A stretch of DNA of 64,000 nucleotides, from NCBI GenBank assembly GCA_016722575.1, contig JADKIY010000002.1:124001-188000 (forward strand), read 5' to 3'. Positions 43,012-50,789 of the stretch are shown here, one piece after another. The notes under the pieces are model-generated. The model was not told where the DNA came from and ran no database searches. It saw only the letters and a program-made list of their open reading frames with translations. The first letter of the stretch is position 1. Each line of letters begins with the position of its first letter. This stretch comes from Elusimicrobiota bacterium (GTDB taxonomy: Bacteria; Elusimicrobiota; Elusimicrobia; FEN-1173). Position numbers and translations under genes: made by a program.

Positions 43012-44255
43012 GAAAGTCCCAATTCCTTTCTCAATTGTCCCCAATTCTTTTCGTCCAAGCGGACGCGCACGCGGGTTCCCTCCGCCTCCGCCGTCTTTTC
43101 CAGCAAATGGCCCGCCTCGTGAATTCGCGGCATGAGATCTCGCCGGGCGTGGGGCACCAGAAACACCCGTTCTTTGAGCGTTTCGTCCAGCCGTTCCTCA
43201 ACCCGGGTTAAAAATTCGCCCAGCCCTTCCCCCGTCGTGGCGCTGGCCAGCAACCGCGACTCGCGCTGATGGACCGCTCGTTGGGCGGGCGTCAAGGCGT
43301 CGGTTTTGTTGAACAGTTCAATTTGCGGCATTTGATCGGCGTCGAGCGTTTTAAGAACGTCCCGCACGACGTCCCGCTGGGAAATCCATTCCGCGCTTTG
43401 GGCGTCGATCACGTGAACCAGCAGGTCCGCGTTGCGCGCCTCTTCCAAGGTGGCGTGGAAGGCCGCCACCAAATGATGCGGCAGGTGTTGAATAAAGCCC
43501 ACCGTGTCCACGAAAAGGGCCGCCCGACCGCTGGGCAAACGCGCCCGGCGGGTCGTCGGGTCCAGCGTGGCGAACAATTTGTCGTCGGCGTAAACCGCCC
43601 CGGCGGGGTTTTCCCGCAAAGCGTTTAGGAGGGTCGATTTTCCGGCGTTGGTGTAACCCACCAGGGCCACCAGGGGCATGGGCAATCGCTGGCGGTTCTC
43701 CCGCTGGAGGGCCCGTTGGCGTCGGACTTCCTCGATTTCGCGGCGCAAGCGGGTGATGCGGTCCCGGATCCGCCGCTGGCTGATTTCCAATTTCCGTTCG
43801 CCGGGCCCCCGGGTGCCGATGCCGCCGACCTGCTGTTCAAACCGTCCGAATTTCTCCGTGACGCGGGGGAGCAGGTAATTCATCTGCGCCAGCTCGACCT
43901 GCAATTTCCCTTCCCGCGTGCGGGCGCGCTGGGCGAAAATGTCGAGGATCAACCGCGTGCGGTCGATGATTTTGGCCGGGATTTTCTCCTGAAGATTTTG
44001 CTGTTGGGTCGGCGAGAGGTCGTCGTTGATCACGACCGCGCCCCACCCTTTTTCGGCCACGGCGCGCGCGATTTCCTCCACCTTGCCTTTGCCGATCAAG
44101 GTCGCGGGATCCCGGGACACCCGCTCCTGAATCCACACGTCTTCGGCGACCCCGCCGGCCGTTTCCAACAACCCCTTCAATTCGTTCAGGGAGGAATCGG
44201 CCGTGGCGTTGTTTTTGCCCTTCAGATGAAGTCCGACGAGGAGCGCGCGTTCCAT
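43008..44255 (-). CDS. hflX: Ribosome-splitting GTPase HflX
   Basis: 415 aa. The N-terminal HflX domain (GKGKVEEIARAVAEKG, DDLSPTQQQNLQE, ILDIFAQRARTREGKLQVELAQ) leads to a coiled segment and the G domain with GYTNAGKSTLLNAL, DTVGFIQHLPHHLVAAF and FNKTDAL. It starts 47 bp after miaA; TAAAAT lies 9 nt before its ATG, so a short-leader internal promoter is possible. Confidence 0.96.
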   Translation of the reverse strand: MERALLVGLHLKGKNNATADSSLNELKGLLETAGGVAEDVWIQERVSRDPATLIGKGKVEEIARAVAEKGWGAVVINDDLSPTQQQNLQEKIPAKIIDRTRLILDIFAQRARTREGKLQVELAQMNYLLPRVTEKFGRFEQQVGGIGTRGPGERKLEISQRRIRDRITRLRREIEEVRRQRALQRENRQRLPMPLVALVGYTNAGKSTLLNALRENPAGAVYADDKLFATLDPTTRRARLPSGRAALFVDTVGFIQHLPHHLVAAFHATLEEARNADLLVHVIDAQSAEWISQRDVVRDVLKTLDADQMPQIELFNKTDALTPAQRAVHQRESRLLASATTGEGLGEFLTRVEERLDETLKERVFLVPHARRDLMPRIHEAGHLLEKTAEAEGTRVRVRLDEKNWGQLRKELGLS

Positions 44256-44302
44256 GCGGCCCGTATTTTAGCGGTTCCGGAGGCCCGGGGGAAGGAAAAG
44301 CC

Positions 44303-45259
44303 TCAGGCCTTCAGGCGGGCGAGGATCCCCTCCGCCACTTGACGAGGGTCCAGGGGGACCGCGACGGCGATCCATTCCAAGGATTTCTCCCCCCGAAACC
44401 AGGTCATCTGCCGCTTCGCGTATTGGCGGGTTTGCCGGTAAAACAATTCCGACGCTTCGCCCGGACTCAATTCGCCCGCCAGACACCGAACGGCCTCCCG
44501 GTAACCCAGGGATTCAAAACCCGGCGCCTTGGCGGGGACGTGGCGGGACAACAACGACCCGGTTTCTTTCAGAAGGTCCGGCCACAAACGCGCGCAACGC
44601 CGTTTCAAATGTTCGTCGTATTCCCCCGCCGGCCATTTTAATCCGAACCATCGGAAAGACCACGGGACGGCGGTCCCGGCGGTTCGATGCCAATGGGTGA
44701 TGGGTTTTCCGGTCAAACGGTAAATTTCCAATGCCCGGATGACCCGCTGCAAATTGTTCGGCGGAATGGCGGCCGCCGCCTCGGGATCCACCGCGGCCAA
44801 ACGGGCGTGAAGGGCGGGCCGCCCCTCCCGCGCCGCGAGGTCGGCCAATTCGCTTCGCAGGGCGTCGTCGCCCCGGGGCAACTCGGCGATGCCACGGGCC
44901 AGGGCGCGGAGGTAGAGTCCCGTCCCCCCCGCGACCACCACCCGGCGACCCCGCGCCCGAATGTCCTCGATCGCGGCCGCGGCTTCCCGGGCAAACCGTC
45001 CGGCGTCGTAACGCTCCTCCGGAGCCAGAAAATCCACCAGGTGGTGAACGACGCCGTCGCTCACGTAGCGATTTTCGCCATCGACCAGAGCCCAGGCGCC
45101 CCGGGGTTTCGCCGTGCCCGCGGAGAGGTCCCGGTAAACCTGACGGGAATCCGCCGACACCACTTCGGCGTCCAATGCCCGAGCCAGGCGCGTCGCCACC
45201 TCGGTTTTGCCGCTTCCGGTCGGCCCGGCGATAATGACCACGGGATCGGTGGGGATCAA
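44303..45259 (-). CDS. miaA: tRNA dimethylallyltransferase
   Basis: 318 aa. P-loop IIAGPTGSGKTEVATRLA at the N-terminus, VVSADSRQVYRDLSAGTAKP, VVAGGTGLYLRALARG and the C-terminal QYAKRQMTWFRGE region. It isopentenylates A37 of UNN-reading tRNAs. TTG at 45259 overlaps the DCC gene stop as TTGA; another TTG seven codons upstream is possible. Confidence 0.94.
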   Translation of the reverse strand: MIPTDPVVIIAGPTGSGKTEVATRLARALDAEVVSADSRQVYRDLSAGTAKPRGAWALVDGENRYVSDGVVHHLVDFLAPEERYDAGRFAREAAAAIEDIRARGRRVVVAGGTGLYLRALARGIAELPRGDDALRSELADLAAREGRPALHARLAAVDPEAAAAIPPNNLQRVIRALEIYRLTGKPITHWHRTAGTAVPWSFRWFGLKWPAGEYDEHLKRRCARLWPDLLKETGSLLSRHVPAKAPGFESLGYREAVRCLAGELSPGEASELFYRQTRQYAKRQMTWFRGEKSLEWIAVAVPLDPRQVAEGILARLKA

Positions 45260-45633
45260 AGGCCCTCCGGAGGTCCCCAAACCAAATCACACAGGGGAGA
45301 GAGAACCGGTCGCATCCGGGACACCACGGCGTAAACGGCTTCGGCCAAACCTCGGAACAAAACGTGTTGTCCGTAAAGTTTCAACCCAAGTCCGCCCCCG
45401 GGGGATTGGGCCAGGGCGTTAAAGACCGCCCCGGCGCCGGACTTCCATTCGCCATCGGCCGACACAAACAGCACGGATTTTTCCAATCGGGATTTCCCTT
45501 CGGGAGGAAGCTCCAGGGCGCGGGAGGCCGGCACGAGCGTCAAACGGCCGCCGGTCTTTTTCCCGAGCCACGCGGCCCAACGGCGGCAAAAAGCGCAGCG
45601 ATCGTCGTAAATCAGGCGGGGGGCGGAGACCAC
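45256..45633 (-). CDS. DCC family thioredoxin-like protein (DUF393)
   Basis: 125 aa. LIYDDRCAFCRRWAAWL gives the D-x-x-C-x-x-C motif that names the family, followed by a thioredoxin-like pattern and a C-terminal LYGQHVLFRGLAEAVYAVVSR-type helix. Function within the family is not established. Start GTG 45633 is the first plausible codon after the permease stop. Confidence 0.8.
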   Translation of the reverse strand: MVSAPRLIYDDRCAFCRRWAAWLGKKTGGRLTLVPASRALELPPEGKSRLEKSVLFVSADGEWKSGAGAVFNALAQSPGGGLGLKLYGQHVLFRGLAEAVYAVVSRMRPVLSPLCDLVWGPPEGL

Positions 45634-45640
45634 GCCGGAC

Positions 45641-46453
45641 TCAATAATGACCGAGGGTGCCCTCGGCCTTGGCCCGGCGCAAGGCGGACCCAAAAGTCAC
45701 AACGCCCACGGGCCACATCACGAGGCTGAAAATCGCCAACGCCGTCATCTGGGGCAACACCTCCCGCCAACCGGCGCCCACCAACAGGGTTTTTCGCAGG
45801 CCCTCCAGGGCGTGGGTCATGGGGATCAGCAAGGCGAATTTTTTCAATCCCCCCGGCAGCGCCTCCATCGGGAAATACACGCCGCCCAGCAACGTGCTGG
45901 TGGCCTCCATAAACCAGGTCACGGGATTGCCCCGTTTAAAGCTCATGATGAAGGCCGCGGCGAAAATGCCCAGGCCCATGAAAGCCGCCAGGGTCAGCGC
46001 CAAAATGGCCAGCGCCGGGCCGACGTTGGCCGACCGAAGATTCAACCCGAACACCAGGGCGCCGAGCGCCAAGTAGACGCCGACCCGGAGGGTGGCGTAA
46101 AGGAAATCCCACAGGGCCGATCCGAGAAGGAACCGCGGCGTGCTGAGCGGGGTCATCAACAACGGCTCCAGCGTGTTCAGGAATTGCTCCTGCCGGAGCG
46201 ATTGGGAAAAGGAATTCAACCCCACGTTCTGATAGGCCGCGAAGGCCACGCCGATCAAAACAAAGGCGAAATAATCCCCGCCGTAATTTTTCAAAAACGG
46301 CATCGCGGCCGAACCGAACATTTTCGCGATGAAATAGTACGTCGCGGCGCTGAAAAAAACGCCGCCCATGTCCATCACGAACCCCACTTTGTACGACACG
46401 TGGATGGTGGCGTCCCGACGAAGAAACGCCCAAAGGGTTCGCAGGGTTTTCAC
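45641..46453 (-). CDS. ABC-2 type transporter permease
   Basis: 270 aa with six hydrophobic segments (for example FAFVLIGVAFAAYQNVG, FLYATLRVGVYLALGALVFG, AILALTLAAFMGLGIFAAAF). YFPMEALPGGLKKFALLIPMTHALEGLR, with key part YFPMEALPG, is the conserved ABC-2 region before the last helices. It pairs with the upstream ATPase to form an exporter of unknown substrate. Start GTG overlaps the ATPase stop as GTGA. Confidence 0.88.
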   Translation of the reverse strand: MKTLRTLWAFLRRDATIHVSYKVGFVMDMGGVFFSAATYYFIAKMFGSAAMPFLKNYGGDYFAFVLIGVAFAAYQNVGLNSFSQSLRQEQFLNTLEPLLMTPLSTPRFLLGSALWDFLYATLRVGVYLALGALVFGLNLRSANVGPALAILALTLAAFMGLGIFAAAFIMSFKRGNPVTWFMEATSTLLGGVYFPMEALPGGLKKFALLIPMTHALEGLRKTLLVGAGWREVLPQMTALAIFSLVMWPVGVVTFGSALRRAKAEGTLGHY

Positions 46454-47247
46454 GAGGCCGCCCCCTCCCCCGCGGGGGAAGCGGCGGGGCTTTCCGTCAA
46501 CCGGTGAAAAAAAGTTTCCAAATCGAAGGACGGCGTCTTTTCCAGGGCGGCCGCGATGGAGCCCTCGAACCGCACCCGTCCGTCGCCCAACACCACCCAA
46601 TGGTCCGAGATTTTGCGCGCGTCGTCCAAATGGTGGGTGGAAATCAGGACGGTTTTTTTCCGCCGGCCGCACCATTCGTCGCGGATGACCTCCCGCAATC
46701 GGGAGGCGAAGCGGGGGTCCAGGTTTTGATGGGGTTCGTCCAGGATCAACAGCGACGGGTCGTGCAGGTCCGCCCGCGCCAGCAAATACCGTTGTTTTTG
46801 CCCGCTGGAGAGTTCCCGAAAGGGGCGATCCAAACTGCCGGCGAGGTCCAGCAAGTCCGAAAGCTCCCGCAATCGCTTTTCGAAGACCGCGTTGGAAAGT
46901 CCGTGCATCTGCCCGTAAAACCACAAATTCATCCGGGCCGACAAGCGGCCGTAAAACGATTGATCTTCCGTGGAGGCAAACCCGATCTTTTCCTTGGCGC
47001 GCACCGACGCCCGGTGCGCGTCGACCCCGTCCAGAAGGACGCGGCCGCCGTCGGGCAGGAGCAGGGTGCCGATGGTTTTAAGCAAGGTGGTTTTGCCGGA
47101 GCCGTTGGGGCCCAGCAGGCACACCAATCCGCCCGGAGGAACCTGAAAGGACACGTTCTTTAACACGGGCCGGGGGCCCCGGGAGGACGGAAAAGATTTG
47201 GAGACGTCGAGAACGCGAAGACCGGACACGGGAACGGCCGGCGTCAA
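46450..47247 (-). CDS. ABC transporter ATP-binding protein
   Basis: 265 aa. Walker A LLGPNGSGKTTLLKT, signature ELSSGQKQRYLLARA, Walker B LLILDEPHQNLD and the H-loop STHHLDDARKIS. The signature reads LSSGQ instead of LSGGQ. Start TTG overlaps the HD-GYP stop as TTGA; GTG at 47229 is an alternative. Partner permease follows. Confidence 0.9.
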   Translation of the reverse strand: MTPAVPVSGLRVLDVSKSFPSSRGPRPVLKNVSFQVPPGGLVCLLGPNGSGKTTLLKTIGTLLLPDGGRVLLDGVDAHRASVRAKEKIGFASTEDQSFYGRLSARMNLWFYGQMHGLSNAVFEKRLRELSDLLDLAGSLDRPFRELSSGQKQRYLLARADLHDPSLLILDEPHQNLDPRFASRLREVIRDEWCGRRKKTVLISTHHLDDARKISDHWVVLGDGRVRFEGSIAAALEKTPSFDLETFFHRLTESPAASPAGEGAAS

Positions 47248-48290
47248 AGGCCCCGGACCCACCAGCGCTGGGCGCGGAGGGCGAGGGCCAATCGTTGATC
47301 GGTGGTTTTGATTTTGGTTTCGTCGAGGGCTTCGGTGATGAAGGCGCCGGGCTTGGTGCCCAAATTGACGACGCGCTGACCGTCCACGCGGCCGCCTTTT
47401 TCGTCGATCATCACCCACACGCGCGGGCGGAGCGGCAGGCCCGGGCTGGTGGTCAGCACCCGGCCGATTTCGCCGGTGGACAAACGGACGAAGGACCCCG
47501 GCGGGTAAAGGGAAAAGGTGTCGATCATGGCGCGGATCAAGAGGGGATCGAACTCCGCCGCGTTCTCTTCCACGAAAGAGCGAAGCACCTCGTGGGGAAC
47601 CGTGCGGGGGCGCCAGGGCCGCATGTGGGTCATGGCCTCGTAGACGTCGGCCATGGCGATGATTTTGGCGAAGAGGTGGATGCGGTCGGCCGACAACTTG
47701 GCGGGGTACCCCTGGCCTTCCTCCCGCTCGTGCGATTCGCCGATGACCCGGGAGACCATCGCTTTTAAATCGTCGGTCCACCCGTCAAAAAGATCCAACA
47801 GTATTTGCCCTTCTTCCACGTGCGCCCGGAGCCGCTGGGTCTCCTCGGGGCTGAGCTTCGTCGGTTTCGCGGTGATTTCCATGTGGGCGATGAGCCCCAG
47901 GTCGTGAAGAAAAGCGGCAAGGCCCACGGTCTCCAAGTCGTCGCCCCGAAGGTCCAGGGCCATGCCGAGGCGCAGGGCGACGATGGTGACGTTGACCACG
48001 TGGCTGAAGAGGAAATGGTCGGAAGCGGAGCGGTCGGCCAGGGCCAGGATCTCCTGGTCCCCCCCGGCCAGAAGGCCGATGATTTTACGGACGGGGGCCC
48101 AGGGCAGGGCCAACGAGTGGGAAGCCGTGGCGGCGGATTCGACGACTTTGGTCGGGTCTTCCCCCAGGGCGGGGGCGATTTTCTTGTATAACTCCCGGGC
48201 CGCGGCCATCACGTCCCCGTACACGTCCGCTGGACGGGGCGCGGACGCGGGGCCCCCTCCGGGAAGCGCGGTGGACGGGGCCTCGGTCAT
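47244..48290 (-). CDS. HD-GYP-like domain protein
   Basis: 348 aa. Residues about 95-260 show an HD-GYP-type fold: AAFLHDLGLIAHME (HD pair), a second helix cluster, and ESHEREEGQGYP where the family usually has HHExxDGxGYP. GYP is intact but the first His is Ser and the Asp is Glu, so c-di-GMP phosphodiesterase activity may be weakened or lost. N-terminal 95 residues and a C-terminal beta-rich part (GEIGRVLTTSPG) flank it, the latter also typical of HD-GYP proteins. Confidence 0.82.
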   Translation of the reverse strand: MTEAPSTALPGGGPASAPRPADVYGDVMAAARELYKKIAPALGEDPTKVVESAATASHSLALPWAPVRKIIGLLAGGDQEILALADRSASDHFLFSHVVNVTIVALRLGMALDLRGDDLETVGLAAFLHDLGLIAHMEITAKPTKLSPEETQRLRAHVEEGQILLDLFDGWTDDLKAMVSRVIGESHEREEGQGYPAKLSADRIHLFAKIIAMADVYEAMTHMRPWRPRTVPHEVLRSFVEENAAEFDPLLIRAMIDTFSLYPPGSFVRLSTGEIGRVLTTSPGLPLRPRVWVMIDEKGGRVDGQRVVNLGTKPGAFITEALDETKIKTTDQRLALALRAQRWWVRGL

Positions 48291-48301
48291 GGATATTTAA
48301 T

Positions 48302-50746
48302 TCAACGGGCGGGTCCGACCGAGACGCGGACGTCGACCGTTTTGGCCGAAGACAAGGGCAACACGTCGCCGGCCAGGGGGCGGCCGTCGACGACGATTTT
48401 CTGGGAACCCGCGGACAGGGAAGGATCCCGCTTGATGGAGATTTGGTAGTTGACGCCGCGGAAACGCCGGGTGGCCCGGGCTTCGTTCCAGGGCGGCGGC
48501 AGGCAGGGGCGCACCATCAAACCGTCCCAAGTGGGCCGGATGCCCAAAATCCATTCCGTGGAAATCCGGTAGAGCCACGCCGCCGACCCGGTGTACCACG
48601 TCCACCCGCCCCGACCGGGGGTGGGCGAGCCGGGGCCGTCCACGTTCCCGGGGGTCACGTAGGGTTCGCACCGATAGAGGTCGGCGTCGGCCGCGCCGCG
48701 CAGGACCGGGGACATTTTCTGGTAAAGCTCCCAGGCTTTGTGGGCGCGCCCCAGGGCGCATTCCATTTGGAGGGCCCAGACGGCGGCGTGGAAGTAGATG
48801 CCGCCGTTTTCCCGCGTCGTCGGAGAATAGCGGGTCAAATACCCCACTTTTTCATCCGGCACCGTGTAGGCCGGCGTCAGAAGCAACGGGCCGTGGGGGC
48901 CGTAGAGATATTTTTCCAGGGATTTCAGAACGGTTTTTTTGCGGGCCTCCGAATCCACCGTCCCGCTCAACACCGCCCAGGTTTGGCAGTTCAGGAAAAT
49001 GCGCCCCTCTTTGTTTTTCTTGGACCCCAGGGGCGACCCGTCGTCGGTCGTCGCGCCCAAATACCATTCGCCGTCCCAGCCGTGCTTGTTGACGGCGGTT
49101 TTGAGTTTCTCGGCGCTTTTGCGGTAGCGGGCGGCGCGCGACTTTTCCTTGGCCGGCAACACCTTGAGGGCCACGGCCCGGTCGGTGGCATCGGCCCAGT
49201 CCCGAAGAATCCCGTAAAGGAAATGCGCCATCCAAACGCTTTCGCCCTTCCCGCCCGCCCCGGCGGCGGACAAGCCGTCGTTCCAGTCGGCCTCGCCCAG
49301 GAGCGGCAATCCCCGGGGCGACAGCCGGGTCAGGGCTTTCTCAATGGCGCGAACCGCGTGGTCGTGCAGGGTGCCCGTCTCGGTGGTTTTGGTTCCGGGC
49401 TTGGCCGCGAAGGGCGCTTTTTCCGCCAGGACCGACCACTGGCCGGTTTCCTTCAAATAGTTCATCAAGACGAAGGGAAGCCAAAGGAGATCGTCGGAGA
49501 AACGCGACGGATGCCCTTCTTCCGACAGCGGGTGCCACCAGTGGTACACGGTGCCGTCGCCGAACTGATGAGCCGCGTGCAAATGAATTTGTTTTCGCGT
49601 TCCCTCGGGGTCCAGGGGCAGGAACACCTGGCTGTCCTGGAGCTGATCGCGGAAACCGTAGGCGCCGCCCATCTGGTAATAGGCCGTGCGGCCCCAGAGG
49701 CGGCCCGAGAGGGCCTGGTATTTGAGCCAGGTGTTCGTCAACAAATCGAACCCCTTGTCGGGGGTTTCCACCGGGAAAGCGCCGATGTATTTGTCCCAGA
49801 ACATTTCCGTCCGTCCCCAGGCGTTGTCCACTTCGGAGAAATCCATGTAGCGCCGGGCCTTGACCAGGGCTTGGGACTGGGAGTCCGCCGCGCCCACGGT
49901 GAACAGGACGCTGCGCTCTTCCCCGGCCTTGAGTTCGACGGGCACGCAGAGGCTGGCGATGCCGTCGTCCCATTTGTGGGTGGTGGGGCCCGTGTAGCGC
50001 CCTTCACGGAGGGCGGCCGGGGCCTGGAGCGTGCCGTAATTGCCCAAAAAGGCCTGCTTGTCGCCCGAGGCGTCCCGGGTCGGCAAATTGACGGCGTGCC
50101 AGGCCACGTGGTCCCAGGTTCGGTTCCACAACTGGCCCTTGGAATTCTTGAGCGGCGACATCCGCTTTTTGGCGAGAACGATTTTCTTGTCGTCTTGAAA
50201 GGCGGTCTCGATGAACGTCCGGTGAAACTCCCGGTGCCAGTCCGGCGACTCGCCCAAATTCCATTCCAAATAGGTCCAGAGGCTCAGGGAGCGGGGCGTT
50301 TTGGAGGTGTTCTTGATCCGCAGGCGCCAGACTTCCAGGGGCTCTCCTTCGGGGACGAACACCAGCCACTGGGCTTGAATCCCCTCGTTTTGGGAGGTGA
50401 TGATCGTGTAGCCCACGCCGTGAATGACTTCGTAGCTCTCGGGTTTCGCCTGGACCGGCTGCCAGCCCACGGACCAGAACTTGCCCGACTTGTCGTCCCG
50501 CATGTAAATGGTGCGGCCCATGACGTCTTGAATCAAATCCTGGTTCCAACGGGTGATGCGGTTCAAGGTGGCGTGGTTCAGCCAGCTGTAGCCGCTTCCC
50601 GTCTGGGACATGGCGACGCCGTAGGTCCCCGAGGACATGATGTTGACCCAGGGCCGGGGCGTGTCCGGCCGGCTGATGATGAAACTCGCGCCGTCCTCGG
50701 CGAATTGGCCGTAGGGGGTGCGGTAAGGAAAGGTTGGGTTGGGCAT
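48302..50746 (-). CDS. Glycoside phosphorylase, GH94 family
   Basis: 814 aa. N-terminal beta-sandwich, then an alpha/alpha toroid with YGFRDQLQDS, LHAAHQFGDGTVYHWWHP, LLGEADWNDGLS (catalytic Asp), WTWYTGSAAWLYRI and GLMVRPCLPPPW. These enzymes split beta-glucosides such as cellobiose, chitobiose or cyclic glucans with phosphate; the substrate here is not determinable. No glycosyltransferase part is fused. AAGGAGA precedes the ATG; GH35 lies upstream on the same strand. Confidence 0.9.
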   Translation of the reverse strand: MPNPTFPYRTPYGQFAEDGASFIISRPDTPRPWVNIMSSGTYGVAMSQTGSGYSWLNHATLNRITRWNQDLIQDVMGRTIYMRDDKSGKFWSVGWQPVQAKPESYEVIHGVGYTIITSQNEGIQAQWLVFVPEGEPLEVWRLRIKNTSKTPRSLSLWTYLEWNLGESPDWHREFHRTFIETAFQDDKKIVLAKKRMSPLKNSKGQLWNRTWDHVAWHAVNLPTRDASGDKQAFLGNYGTLQAPAALREGRYTGPTTHKWDDGIASLCVPVELKAGEERSVLFTVGAADSQSQALVKARRYMDFSEVDNAWGRTEMFWDKYIGAFPVETPDKGFDLLTNTWLKYQALSGRLWGRTAYYQMGGAYGFRDQLQDSQVFLPLDPEGTRKQIHLHAAHQFGDGTVYHWWHPLSEEGHPSRFSDDLLWLPFVLMNYLKETGQWSVLAEKAPFAAKPGTKTTETGTLHDHAVRAIEKALTRLSPRGLPLLGEADWNDGLSAAGAGGKGESVWMAHFLYGILRDWADATDRAVALKVLPAKEKSRAARYRKSAEKLKTAVNKHGWDGEWYLGATTDDGSPLGSKKNKEGRIFLNCQTWAVLSGTVDSEARKKTVLKSLEKYLYGPHGPLLLTPAYTVPDEKVGYLTRYSPTTRENGGIYFHAAVWALQMECALGRAHKAWELYQKMSPVLRGAADADLYRCEPYVTPGNVDGPGSPTPGRGGWTWYTGSAAWLYRISTEWILGIRPTWDGLMVRPCLPPPWNEARATRRFRGVNYQISIKRDPSLSAGSQKIVVDGRPLAGDVLPLSSAKTVDVRVSVGPAR

Positions 50747-50789
50747 GGGTTGTCTCCTTAAAATCGTTTCCGGCGCCCGGCGGGCGTCA

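Noticed and set aside
48443..50761. 772-codon plus-strand ORF opposite the GH94 gene
   Set aside because: Its translation has no recognisable motif and a Gly/Arg/Pro/Val-heavy composition typical of the antisense frame of a GC-rich gene; the minus-strand GH94 motifs are intact.
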